DNA of 64,000 nt, taken from positions 175,365 to 239,364 of the forward strand of contig CAJNOJ010000121.1 of the NCBI GenBank assembly GCA_905250025.1. Direction: 5' to 3'. Source of the DNA: Adineta ricciae. Taxonomy: Eukaryota > Rotifera > Eurotatoria > Adinetida > Adinetidae. Of the stretch, positions 1-11,700 are shown in pieces; position 1 is the stretch's first letter; the number at the start of each line of letters is the position of its first letter. The position numbers were made by a program, and so were the translations under genes. The notes beneath the pieces are model-generated. The model saw nothing but the letters and a program-made list of their open reading frames with translations. It searched no databases and was not told where the DNA came from.

Positions 1-351
1 TGGTTTGACTACCTTTTTAACAAACAATTTGCCACGACCGTACCGTTTCCATATTTTGGGAAATTCTTGTGAATACGGTGGATTTGGACCACAAATAATT
101 AAGATAAATGGATAATTATCAATCTCATTGGCCAGGAAATGCAGAAGACCTTGCCCATTGCACGAGGATCGTATTTGTACCCGAGGTATGTCAGGCGAAT
201 TGAGTAGGATTTTACCCTGAAGAATTTCTGGTTCACTACAGAAAATGTAAAATTTGCAATTGGGTGGAATTTTAGTTAGTTGCTCAACATCGTCAAAGAT
301 TTTGACACGATCGTCATCGCCGTCGAATAGAACAAGTTGGTTGGAACTCAT
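1..351 (-). CDS. Unknown small protein, possibly PIN/NYN-like, partial (copy 1)
   Basis: The minus-strand frame starts at the ATG at 351-349 and stays open to the window edge, so the 3' end is missing. It matches the copy at 5400-5765 with about ten amino-acid changes in roughly 117 residues. The N-terminus has a hydrophobic strand followed by an acidic DGDDD motif (residues 10-14), then a second strand ending FCSEP and a third ending IICGPNP. Alternating strands and helices with early acidic residues resemble PIN/NYN-type nuclease folds, but I cannot identify the remaining catalytic acids, so that is only a possibility. No signal peptide or TM segment is seen. It lies downstream of the Cys-rich exon at 532-741 on the same strand. 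Confidence 0.5.
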   Translation of the reverse strand, partial: MSSNQLVLFDGDDDRVKIFDDVEQLTKIPPNCKFYIFCSEPEILQGKILLNSPDIPRVQIRSSCNGQGLLHFLANEIDNYPFILIICGPNPPYSQEFPKIWKRYGRGKLFVKKVVKP

Positions 352-531
352 TTTGAATTATCGAGAAAGTTATATGCAATTTATAAATTTATATTGTGTT
401 TTTTCCCAGTCTGAATACGAGATGCGTCATCATTGTGAGCAAGAATACTCTTCTCCTTTACGTATCGTATAAACAACGTGGTTTTTATTTTGTTTTGAGC
501 TGATCGTCACAAAAAAGAATAGAAAAGAAAA

Positions 532-741
532 TCAATTTCGGAGGCTTGTAGAAAACGTCGGTTGTTCTTTTTGAGTATAATGTTCCGTTGAAGAATGTTT
601 ACATTTCGTGCATTTTGGATTTCCAACTCCGAATGCGCCCAGAAAGCCGAGCCGATCGGAAAATAAGTTACAGAAGCTTATAGGTGGTGAATGGCAATCT
701 TCACAGCAGATTATTCGACAAATCGAACAGTAAATTGGCAT
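532..741 (-). CDS. Small Cys-rich zinc-binding exon/protein (copy 1)
   Basis: A 69-codon frame with CxxC near the start (YCSIC), then CCxxCH and a C-terminal CxxCxHxxxxH cluster (CTKCKHSSTEH), a likely zinc-binding arrangement. The copy at 5946-6155 differs at only two residues, while flanking DNA has many substitutions and indels. That points to protein-level constraint. An AG lies directly before the first ATG (742-743). A possible upstream exon is at 1362-1421 (ATG at 1421, 20 codons, then GTAGCG), and it is conserved in the second copy at 6641-6700. Joining the two is inference. The Cys pattern resembles the C-terminal zinc motif of some metazoan G-domain (AIG1-like) proteins, but no P-loop is visible nearby. 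Confidence 0.5.
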   Translation of the reverse strand: MPIYCSICRIICCEDCHSPPISFCNLFSDRLGFLGAFGVGNPKCTKCKHSSTEHYTQKEQPTFSTSLRN

Positions 742-845
742 CTTTCGTATGGTTTGTGAAAGTGAAGTTTATGATATTGTGTATGAAAGTAAAAGAAAAA
801 CAACGAGTTATAGTCTCGTCTTTATCAGTGCGCGACGTTTGCATT
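739..845. repeat. Dispersed ~100 bp motif (also 6153-6250, 19740-19850, 32748-32850)
   Basis: All four share GTTTGTGAAAGTGAAGTT, a block near AAAAGAAAAAC, and GTCTCG followed by TTTATCAGTGCG or a close variant. The loci near 0.8 kb and near 19.8 kb are otherwise unrelated, so this is a repeat family rather than part of the large duplication. Confidence 0.55.
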
Positions 846-1361
846 TTGTGGAGAGGAGTCAAACAAGAGATAAAACCGTAATGATAACGAACTTGAAAGC
901 AAAGATTTGGCCAGGGAGACTAAATAATAATGAAGAAGCAGAATCAAAACCTGACACTCATGTGTGTATATCGCGATCATCTCGCGTAACGAAGGAGAGC
1001 TGTCAGTACAGATTCAAATCGCATGAGCTTTGCATTTCATCAATTATCTGAGTGGAATAATTGCGACACATATTCGATACAGTTCTCCGATCTTAGCAAT
1101 GTTTGAATATGTTCAATCGAGGATCCAAACTTGCTTGAATGCGAAAATGGTCGAGGAAAGACAGAATGAGTAAAAAAAGCACTACTTTTGAAAGCTATTG
1201 TGAGATAAAAACAATAGATCTATTTTCATACTGAAGATTGTCGGATGGGTGCAAAATGTTGCACTAGAACACAAAACAGAGCTGAAATATTGAACATAGA
1301 ATAGCTGCGCGCAGAGTATCGACTGGAGATGTCGTACACAAACAAGAAAGAAAAGCGCTAC

Positions 1362-1421
1362 TTCAGAAGTAGACGAAGTCTCGCTGTTTCTACTTGTTTT
1401 ATTCTTTCTAGTCATGGCCAT
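1362..1421 (-). CDS. Possible 5' exon of the Cys-rich gene (copy 1)
   Basis: Sixty bases starting with ATG and ending at a GT donor (GTAGCG) encode a short basic, Ser/Thr-rich peptide. The same exon in copy 2 (6641-6700) keeps length and frame. Downstream of the donor, copy 1 carries about 130 bp (about 1218-1350) that copy 2 lacks, as expected if this is intron. The link to 532-741 is inferred from strand, phase 0 on both sides and shared order. Confidence 0.3.
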
Positions 1422-1849
1422 GGATACGTAAACACACTGTATTGTGATAAGATTATATCTGGTGATACGTAGGAATTCATCAGAGTTTGTAGGTATTTCA
1501 CTACGCCTTTGCCAGAGATATTGAAAGTCGAACTATCTATCGAGTAGAACTTTGAAAATCAGTAGATATATGTGAATCTTGATATTCAAACACATCGAAG
1601 TTGTTGCATAAGTAGGAACATCTCGATTTTATTGACTACCACCAAAGTCTGGCATGTTCATATTGTCCAAAATCTGCTAAAACTTAGGTTTAGTTGATTT
1701 CTGACTATACTTAATATGGAGCTGTTTTATTTTTTGTCTCTAGCTTCACCTTTTGGCGATTTGAAATTGATTGAAGAATTGTTATCGATTTATTGTTGAG
1801 ATAAGATCTTTGATATTATTTTTAACAATCTTTATCGAAGGTGAATTGT

Positions 1850-3230
1850 CTACAGAAGAATACCAAGTTTCTTAATTTCAAAGAATGAAAGAATTTCACC
1901 AGTAAAACGTCGAAGTATAAAATTTTCGCAAATTTATATGGAATTCATTTTATGTAGACGAGGATAATCAAATGAAAGAAGAATTCGCTCGATCGAAATT
2001 GGTTCACAAATTGAGACATTCAATGTCTACTTCTGTTAACTCTTCGTTCCTCACATTTTTTGCATTCTCTATGTCATCGACGAGATGACATCAGGATCGA
2101 AAGGGTTAATTGAAGAGTTTGACTATAAAGTGGATCACGTAGTAATTGACTAACACAAATAAATAAATAAATAGAGTACATAAGTATTGCTAAGATGATT
2201 CCAAATTTTCATGATCAATTCGGGAGAAAGAGCCATTATACCAACAGCTGAGTTCTACATATCAGATGAGCAAGAAAAACAACCTGAACAAATAGTAGTG
2301 TTGATTTACATAATACGTGCATGAATGATATGTTCGATGTGTTCTTTTGATGGAGATATGTTAATTTCATTTATCTGAATTCAATGATGAAGACATATTT
2401 GTATACCTTTGTGCATAGTATCATAGTGTAATACGTACTCAGGCGGAAATCAGTACATTGCGAAAAAAGTTTTTGATTAACTTTCGTTTCTTCATAGTAT
2501 AACTTTGCAATGGAGTATAATAACGTTTGAAACTTTTCTGTTGGAAAGGACAAAGTCTCCAATGTAAGAATATATAAGAGAAGTTGATGATAACTGTTCT
2601 CCGAGAATCACAAAAGCTATTCCGCAGTCTCTGCCATATTTTTGGCAATCAAGATATACCACTATTCTTGTCAATAATACTTGAGATAATCTAACCCGAT
2701 CTGCTGTTAGAAGCGAAATTGATATCGTTGAAGGAAATATCTTCTCAAATCATCGTAGAATTGCTTCACCATCCATGACCGTTTGTATATTGTGGAATTA
2801 TGCTTTTTCATACGATGTGATGATTCCTTCGCCTGGATATCTATACAATGCGTATGTAGAAGTATCACGCAAACCTTTTCGTGACCATTTCACTGTAGAT
2901 TGACCATGCATATATCTTTATTCTCACATATTTAGGCATTTCTCGGTTGTTTTCCGTGTAATGATTATCAATACAATGAATATTCATGATGAACACTCAA
3001 CACCACACAAAATAACTGTATTGAATTAATCACCGTCGACGCTGGTGCAAATCATCATTTATACGACACAATAAATTTCACAGGAGAGTCGTGTCCTATC
3101 CAGTGTAGTCGAAGAGGATATTCTAGTGAAAATCCTTCCATATTGGTACGGGAAATTCATCATCGTCTTTCCCGAGAAATGAATCGCAAGATAGAAGACA
3201 TACCAACGGTATGCAGTTTGATCAATTATC
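1850..3230 (+). pseudogene. Degraded coding remnants of unrecognised gene(s), copy 1
   Basis: Protein-like stretches occur on the plus strand but are broken by frameshifts and stops. About 1974-2150 corresponds to a 60-codon open frame in copy 2 (7285-7467), but copy 1 has a one-base deletion in the CTCTTCG run. About 2715-2905 reads as an open peptide conserved in copy 2 (about 8025-8215). About 3035-3210 is an open stretch ending at GTATGC that copy 2 lacks altogether. I do not recognise the family. The pattern suggests a decaying gene rather than random sequence. Confidence 0.3.
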
Positions 3231-3690
3231 GTCGAACAAAATCTTCATAGTTCTTTTCAGGTACCATCAATCTATAACATCCTAAAGAAAATTTGAGCGT
3301 ACGGGTGTTATCTTCCGATTCAAATCCACCATCGCACTCTTTTTGCGAATATCGGAATTGTATATATCGTGTCAAAAAACAAATACATCAAACGCCTGTG
3401 TGATATTTCACAACAAATTCTAATATTCCATTAAAAAGCATATCAATCATTTGTATTTGAAATAAATCCAACGTAGAAACAGGTGAATAATCTTTATGAC
3501 AACCGATGTCAACAAGAAAAGTGTTATTGAGTAGCAGAGAACTCCTGCAGTTCTGTGTATAAATCTATTCTCAAGTCTTTTTGTAAGATGAGGACTTTAA
3601 AAAAAATATATATATATCGCAAAGCCAACATTTTGGAAAAGGACTCAACTGTCGTCGGACAATATCTGTGAAAACGATTCAGTGAACATT

Positions 3691-5290
3691 ATGAAGGCAA
3701 AAACGTTGTTCAAATGGATCTATGAACAAGTGTTGCATTACAATGTTTTCATGTTAGAAGAGAATGATTATGATGACGATCATGACATCATAGATCCCAT
3801 TGTTGCTCTGAAATATCAAAAATATAAAACATGGTTGTACATTACACTCAGAACAGGTAGATCTTTCGGACTGGAAACAACTTGCTTTGCTATATTTGTC
3901 ATCATAGTATGTTTCTATGTTTTATTATATGTCATTCTGATCAAAATGGAACCGAAAACGATTGCTGTTTCCAACATAACACCTGATCTCTTTGCTAAGT
4001 TGCATGCTCAATATGGACGAACTCTTTCGTGTCCGTGCAAAACAACGACCATACCGTATAAGAATTTTCTCACACACAATGTCACTGTGCATCCTGTGTG
4101 TTCGAGTGATTTTGTTGAGCGAGCGTGGATTGAAGGACTGTATTTAGAGAACGCAAGCCACTACGGTGGTTGTGATTTTCGAACAACAGCTTATTCACAG
4201 GTTAGTCAATACTCAATCTCTGTCACGCGATTGAAAAATTGGATTGATATTCTTGTTTTGATTTAGTTTAAACTTTTGTCGGAGTTCTGTTCACTTTCGA
4301 ACGAAATGATTGCTCAGATTCAAACAGACATCGCCAACACCGATATAATTTCGATTGAGCTCGGTTCCGAAATGGAAATTCGAAAGGCAGTTGATGGTTT
4401 CATTAAATCAAAAAGGCACACTGTATCTGATCAAATGATATCATTTCTGAACTATTTGAGAACGACAATTCAAGGATATTTTCTAGTTACGGCTCTCGGT
4501 ACTAATTTGATACTTGGATTAGGAACTCCCGATTACGTCAAATTACGAATGTATGAAACACCTGTGACCCTTTTTGACGCAGAAGGGCTCAGGCGAACCT
4601 GCGCCATCGAAAGTCCAATGATTCCAGCTGCTCTTCCTCGAGTACCCAGCGAGCTTATATGTACCTATGATAGATCTACAATGACACTAATGAGTGATTC
4701 TACAGTTGTCCAAGGCTTCTTTGCGGGATGTACTCCCCTTGAATCACTTCTTGCAAGCAGATTGGATTGTTTATATAATTCACAATGTATCCAACTGCTG
4801 TTCGACTATTTTCCAGATCTAAATCGAGTTCGTCGAATATCATTTTTCGACTTAATCCTTCTCTTCTTTATTTAGAAACATGTCAACCCAATTCTATCAT
4901 CCCACTATCAAAATATTTCCATCATGAACTATTTAGAAGTTCTTTTCGTTGAAGACTGGTCACCGGACATTGATTTTGCGTCATATTTCAATCGATGTTC
5001 ACCCTCGATGTGTACATACACAATCACAGGTCGAACAAAGTTTCTGTCTCTATTGACCCTATTCATTAGTGTTTATGGTGGTCTTACAATTATACTACGT
5101 TTGATTGCATCCTATTCTTTTGGTATTATATATAACTGGAAAACAAGTCCAGGTTATGAACGCAAAATACTGTTGACAATAATGAAATCGATAAAGAAAC
5201 TGAACCTGTTCAAAAATACTCTTGATCGAAGTGAAGATGGTGTCAAACAACAACGAATGATCACTCGGGTTTATTTAATTTTATTATTCG
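3691..5290 (+). CDS. Three-module TM/VCBS-propeller protein, 5' part (copy 1, exons 1-3)
   Basis: Exons 3691-4200, 4267-4827 and 4876-5290 join in frame across introns of 66 and 48 bp with GT-AG ends. The model then enters an intron (5291 on) that is cut by the N at 5399. It encodes module 1: a cytosolic N-terminus, a TM helix (around FVIIVCFYVLLYV), and an ectodomain with the CPC, IPY and HPVCSS landmarks. These are followed by CTPLESLL, the EDW motif and CSPSMCTY, then a second TM containing GG, and a basic tail. ATG 3691 is the first in-frame ATG after an upstream stop. The complete composite is described under 8790-12914 and 12916-17813. Function is unknown; a surface receptor or adhesion role is inference. 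Confidence 0.7.
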
Positions 5291-5399
5291 GTAAATCTCT
5301 TCTTCTTCCATACAGATAGATATACATAAGTGCTCATCTTTTGAAATCTACTCCTTTGAAATTCTCCCTAAAATATCAACGTTTTTTTGGGAAGGCTTN

Positions 5400-5765
5400 T
5401 AGATTGATATCGGATGGTTTGACTACTTTTTTAACAAACAATTTGCCACGACCGTACCGTTTCCATATTTTGGGAAATTCTTGTGAATACGATGGATTTG
5501 GACCACAAATAATTAAGATAAATGGATAATTATCAATCTCATCGACCAGAAAATGCAGAAGACCTTGCCCGTTGCACGAGGATCGTATTTGTACCCGAGG
5601 TATGTCAGACAAATTGAGTAGTATTCTATCCTGAAGAGTTTCTGGTTCACTACAGAAAATATAAAATTTACAACTGGATGGAATTTTTTTTAATTGTTCA
5701 ACATCATCAAAGATTTTGACACGATCGTCATCGCCGTCGAATAGAACAAGCTGGTTGGAACTCAT
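5400..5765 (-). CDS. Unknown small protein, possibly PIN/NYN-like, partial (copy 2)
   Basis: Second copy of the gene at 1-351. It starts at ATG 5765 and stays open into the N at 5399, giving about 122 visible residues. The same landmarks are present: DGDDD at residues 10-14, FCSEP, IICGPNP and a basic KRYGRGK segment. The truncation is an assembly break, not a biological stop. Differences from copy 1 are mostly single substitutions with no frameshift, so the frame is under at least some constraint. Confidence 0.5.
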
Positions 5766-5945
5766 TTTGAATTACTGAGAAAGTTATGTGCAATTTTTAA
5801 ATTTATATTGTATTTTTTCCCAGTCTGAATACGAGATGCGTCATCATTGTGAGCAAGAATACTTTTCTCCTTTACGTATCGTATAAATGACGTGGTGTTT
5901 ATTTTGTTGTAGGCTGATCGTGACAAAAAAGATTAGAAAAGAAAC

Positions 5946-6155
5946 TCAATTTCGGAGGCTTGTAGAAAACGTCGATTGTTCTTTTTGAGTATAATGTTCC
6001 GTTGAAGAATGTTTACATTTCGTGCATTTTGGATTTCCAACTCCGAATGCGCCCAGAAAGCCGAGCCGATCGGCAAATAAGTTACAGAAGCTTATAGGTG
6101 GTGAATGACAATCTTCACAGCAGATTATTCGACAAATCGAACAGTAAATTGGCAT
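5946..6155 (-). CDS. Small Cys-rich zinc-binding exon/protein (copy 2)
   Basis: The same 69-codon frame as 532-741 with two substitutions (S/A in the FCNLF segment and P/S near the C-terminus). All cysteines and histidines of the putative zinc site are kept. A possible first exon is at 6641-6700. The intervening DNA carries the dispersed motif noted at 6153-6250. Confidence 0.5.
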   Translation of the reverse strand: MPIYCSICRIICCEDCHSPPISFCNLFADRLGFLGAFGVGNPKCTKCKHSSTEHYTQKEQSTFSTSLRN

Positions 6156-6640
6156 CTTTCGTATGGTTTGTGAAAGTGAAGTTTATGATACTGTGTATGA
6201 AAGCAAAAGAAAAACAACGAGTTATGGACTCGTCTTTATCAATGCGACGTTTGCATTTTGTGAGAGGAGTCAAACGAGAGACAAAACCGTAATGATAACG
6301 AACTTGAAAGCAAACATTTGGCCACGGAAACCAAATAACAATAAAGAAGCAGAATCAAAACCTGACACTCATGTCTGTATATCGCGATCATCTCGGTAAG
6401 GAAGGAGAGCTATCAGTACAGATTCAAATCGCATGAGCTTTGCATTTCATCAATTATCTGAGTGGAATCATTGCGACACATATTCGATACAGTTCTCCGA
6501 TCTTAGCAATGTTTGAATATATTCAATCGAGGATCCAAATTTGCTTGAATGCGAAAATGGTCGAGGAAAAACAGAATGAGTAAAAAAGCACTACTTTTGA
6601 AAGCTACTATGAGATAAAAAACAATAGGGAAAAGCGCTAC

Positions 6641-6700
6641 CTTAGAGGTAGATGAAGTCTCGCTGTTTCTACTAGATTTATTCTTTTTGGTCATGGCCAT
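6641..6700 (-). CDS. Possible 5' exon of the Cys-rich gene (copy 2)
   Basis: Starts at ATG 6700 and ends AAG before a GTAGCG donor. It has the same length and frame as 1362-1421, with a few conservative changes in a basic, Ser/Thr-rich peptide. Confidence 0.3.
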
Positions 6701-7194
6701 GGATACATAAACACACTTTATTGTGAGAAAATTATATCTGGTGATACGTAGGAATTCATCAGAGTTTGTAGGTATTTCACCACGGCTTTGCCACAGATAT
6801 TGAAAGTCGAACTATCTATTGAGTAGAGCTTTGAAAATCAGTAGATGTATGTGAATTTTGATATTCGAACACATCGAAGTTGTTGCATAAGTAGGAACAT
6901 CTCGATTTTATTGATTACCACCAATGGCTGGCATGTTCATATTGTCCAAAATCTGCTAAAACTTAGGTTTAGTTGATTTCTGACTACATTTAATATGGAG
7001 CTGTTTTATTTTTTGTCTCTAACTTCACCTTTTGGAGATTTGAAATTGAATGAAGAATACGTAAAAGAATGTTTTTATCTTTCAGAAGAATTGTTTTCGA
7101 TTTATTTTTTAGATAAGATCTTTGATATTATTTTTAACAATCTTTATCGAAGGTGAAATTGTCTACAGAAGAATACTAGTTTTCTTAATTTCAA

Positions 7195-8300
7195 AGAATG
7201 AACCAATTTCACCAGTAAAACGTCGAAGTATAAAATCTTCGCAAATTTGTATGGAGTTAATTTTATGTAGACGACGATAATCAGATGAAAGAAGAATTCG
7301 CTCCATCGAAATTGGTTCAGAAATTGAGACATTCAATGTCTGCTTCTGTTAACTCTTTCGATCCTCAGATTTTTTGCGTTCTCTATGTCATCGACGACAT
7401 GACATCAGGATCGAGAGGGTTAATTAAAGAGTTTGACTATAAAGTAGATCACGTAGTATTTGATTAACACAAATAAATAAATGGAATACATCAGTATTGC
7501 GAAGATGATTCCAAATTTTCATGATCCATTCGTGAGAAAGAGCCATTATACCAACAGCTAAGATCTTCATATCAGATGAGCTAAAAAATAAACTCGAACA
7601 AATGGTAGCGCTGCTTTACATAATACGTGCATGAATAATATGTTTGATGTGTTCTTTTAATGGAGATATGTTATTTTCATTTATCTGAATTCAATAATGA
7701 AGACATATTTGGAAACCTTTGTGCATAATATTATAGTGTAATACGTACTCAGGCGGAAATCAGTACATTGCGAAAGAAGTTTTCAATTAACTTTCGTTTC
7801 TCCATAGTATAACTTTACAATGGAGTGTAATAACGTTTGAAACTTTTCTGTTGGAAAGGATAAAGTCTCCAGTGTAAGAATATATAAGAGAAGTTGATGA
7901 TAACTGTTCTCCGAGAATCACAAAAGCTATTCCGCAGTCTCTGCCATATTTTTGGCAATCAAGATATACCGCTATTGTTGTCAATAATGATTGAGATAAT
8001 CTAACCTGATCTGTTGTTAGAAGCGAAATTGATGTCGTTGAAAGAAATATCTTCTCAAATCGTCATAGAATTGCTTCACCATCCATGACCGTTCATATAT
8101 CGTGGAATTATGCTTTTTCATACGATGTGATTACTCCTTCACCTGAATATCTATACAATGCATATGTAGAAGCATCATGCAAACCTTTCCGTGCCGATTT
8201 CACTGTAGATTGACGATCAATATGTTTTTATTCTTCCATATTTAGGCATTTCTCGGTTGTTTTTCATGCAAGAATGACATGTCCGGAGTGATGATCGATA
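7195..8300 (+). pseudogene. Degraded coding remnants of unrecognised gene(s), copy 2
   Basis: Counterpart of 1850-3230. The 60-codon frame 7285-7467 (starting MKEEFAPSK) is open here, but the next homologous stretch carries stops. The exon-like stretch found at 3035-3210 in copy 1 is absent, so the locus is broken in this copy too. I do not recognise the family. Confidence 0.3.
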
Positions 8301-8789
8301 GCTGAAAATTTGAATTCTTGATTATTAACAATATAAAATGGATATTCATAATGAACACTCAACACCACATAAAAATGGCTGTACTGAATTAATCATTGTC
8401 GAACAAAATCTTCATAGTTCTTTTCAGGTATCATCAATCCATAACATCCCAAAGAAAATTTGAGCGTATGGGTGTTATCTTCCGATTCAAATTCGCCATC
8501 GCACTCTTTTTGCGAATATCAGAATTGTATATATCGTGTCAAGAAACAAATACAACAAACGCCTGTGTGATATTTCACACAGCTTCTAATATTCCATTAA
8601 AAAGCATATCAATCATTTGTATTTGAAATAAATCCAACGCAGAAACAGGTGAATAATCCTTATGACAACCGATGTCAACAAGAAAAGTATTATTGATTAG
8701 CAGAGAACTTCTGCAGTTCTTTTTGTAAGATGAGGACTTTTTAAAAAAAAAGTATATATCACAAAGCCAACATCGATTCAGTGAACATT

Positions 8790-11700
8790 ATGAAGGCAAA
8801 AACGCTGTTTAAATGGATCTATGAACAAGTGTTGCATTACAATGTTTTCATGTTAGAAGAGAATGATTATGATGACAACATAGATCCCACTGTTGCTCTG
8901 AAATATCAAAAATATAAAACATGGTTGTACACTGCACTCAGAACAGGTAGGTCTTTCGGACTGGAAACAACTTGCTTTGCTATGTTTGTTATCATAGTAT
9001 GTTTCTACGTTTTATTATATGTCACTCTGATCAAAATGGAACCGAAAACGATGGCTGTTTCCAACATAACACCTGATCTCTTTGCTAAATTGCATTCTCA
9101 ATATGGGCGAACTCTTTCGTGTCCGTGCAAGACAACGACCATACCGTATAAGAATTTTCTCACACACAATGTCACTGTGCATCCTGTGTGTTCGAGTGAT
9201 TTTGTTGAGTGGCCCTGGATTGAAGGACTGTATTTTGAGAACACAAGTCATTACGGCGGTTGCGATTTTCGAACAACAGCTCATTCGCAGGTTAGTCAAT
9301 GCTCAGTCTCTGTCACGCGATTGAAAGATTGCATTGATATTCTTGTTTTGATTTAGTTTAAAATTTTATCGAAGTTTTGTTCACTTTCGAATGAAATGAT
9401 TGCTCAGATTCAAACAGACATCGCCAACACCGATTTAATTTCGATTGAACTCGGTTTCGAAATGGAAATTCGAAAAGCGGTTGACGGTTTCATTAAATCG
9501 AAAAGGCAAAGTGTATCCGATCAAATGATATCATTTCTGAACTATTTGAGAACGACAACTCAAGGATATTTTCTAGTTACGGCTCTCGGCACTAATTTGA
9601 TACTTGGATTAGGAACTCCCGATTACGTCAAATTACGAATGTATGAAGCACCTGTGACCTTTCTTGACGCAGATGGGCTCAGGCGAACCTGCGCCGTCGA
9701 AAGTCCAATGGTTCCAGCTGCTCTTCCTCGAGTACCCAGCGAGCTTATATGTACCTATGATAGATCTACAATGACACTAATGAGTGATTCTACAGTTGTT
9801 CAAGGCTTCCTTGTGGGATGCACTCCCCTTGAATCACTTCTTGCAAGCAAATTGGATTGTTTATATAATTCACAATGTATCCAACTGCTGTTCGACTATT
9901 TTCCAGATCTAAATCGAGTTTGTCGAATATCATTTTTCGATTTAATCCTTCTCTTCTTTATTTAGAAACATGTCAACCCAATTCTATCATCCCACTATCA
10001 AAATATTTCCATCATGAAATATTTAGAAGTTCTTTTCGTTGAAGATTGGTCACCGGACATTGATTTTTCATCATATTTCAATCGATGTTCACCCTCGATG
10101 TGTACATACACAATCACAGGTCGCACAAAGTTTCTGTCTCTATTGACCCTATTCATTAGTGTTTATGGTGGTCTTACAATTATACTACGTTTGATTGCAT
10201 CGTATTCTTTTGGTATTATATATAACTGGAAAACAAGTCCAGATTATGAACGTAAAATACTGTTGACAATAATGAAATCGATAAAGAAACTGAACCTGTT
10301 CAAAAATACTCTTGATCGAAGTGAAGATGGTGTCAAACAACAACGAATGATCACTCGGGTTTATTTAATTTTATTATTCGGTAAATCTTTTCTTCTTCCA
10401 TTCAGATAGACATACATAAATATTAATCTTTTGAAATCCACTCCTTTGAAATTCTCCCTAAAATATAAACGGTTTTTCTTGGGAAGGCTTTAATCATTCT
10501 TGCCTGAAATTCTAGGTTCAATATGCTCTCTGTATCTATTCGCTTCACTTCGCAAGGCATCAGTCACGACACTTGAATCCAATCCTGAACTCGAAACTTA
10601 CAATTCATTAGAATCGATATACTCTGCAACACTTCGATGTCCATGTGCGAATAAAGCAATACCTTACAACAATTTTCTCTCGTTTTCTCCAGTGCTTCAT
10701 CCCATATGTTCCAGTAGCTTTGTTCACCCAACTTGGATTAGAATACTGAAGTCGTCGTATTATCCTATTCCCCACGGTAATGACTGGCGGCATGAAGCAC
10801 ATATACAATTTCAGATCTTGTCTGATCTTTGCCAATCAGCCAACAAGACAATTATTGATGCCATTAGCCGCTTTCTCAACCAATTTTTTATTGCATCATC
10901 AATGATGAATGCAGCAGATTTTGCTAAGCAGCTGAACGCAACTCTCGAGCAGTTTTATCAATCAACGGTCTATGACTTTATTTTTGTCCAAGATATTGCC
11001 AATGTCATCATGCAAACTGATCGATTTTATAAGGGATCTGCGCAAGCATCGGAACAGAGTGCTGAATTACATCCGAGTCTTAATTTAATAACAGATGAAA
11101 CAAGTAACCGTCAAATAACACAAGTACGTCAGTTTTTTTAAACATTATTTGATAGTGTGGAAACGTATGGGGATCGAACTCGACCTACCTTTGGCTCATT
11201 AGTTCCTTGCTCTATATGACCAAAGATTATAATCAATACCACTGTTATGCTTTTGACTTTTAGCCCATTAGAATCTGTTTAGGATCGCGATCGAGTAGAG
11301 ATCGAAGAGCGTCGCAGCAGGTTACATATGCAACATTCTGAACCATCGCGATTGCGCTAATAGTTCTTTAGATGACGAAATTGTGCATAATCAGTTTATA
11401 AATAACGAAAGAGTCTATTCGCTTTTTACACCTGTGATCATCTTGTTCAGACGAACTGAAGAAAGAAAAGGCTGGAAACAGAAATAATCGTAGGAGATTT
11501 TGTCTATAGGTGCAGTTTACTTTAAACGCAATTCCAGCATTTAACTCAGCATCGCGTGGATGTATTTGTACCATCAACCCACATTGTGAATGGCCAGCTG
11601 CTATCTTTGAAACGAATTATATCGATCCTTTCAACAAAAGCGCCGACATCGTATACCAGATACCAGGTTGGATGCGAAGCTGCTCTACCATGGATTCACT

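Larger units (their letters stand above)
1..5398 (+). repeat. Duplicated segment A (pairs with 5415-10490)
   Basis: Position 1 aligns with 5415 and 5398 with 10490, same orientation, at roughly 95% identity with several indels (for example 1218-1350 and 3030-3220 only here). The N at 5399 separates the copies. Confidence 0.9.

Noticed and set aside
4276..4875. Separate gene starting at 4276 (and 9396, 10500, 11510, 12210)
   Set aside because: These are internal exons; GT-AG introns with matching phases connect them into one module protein.
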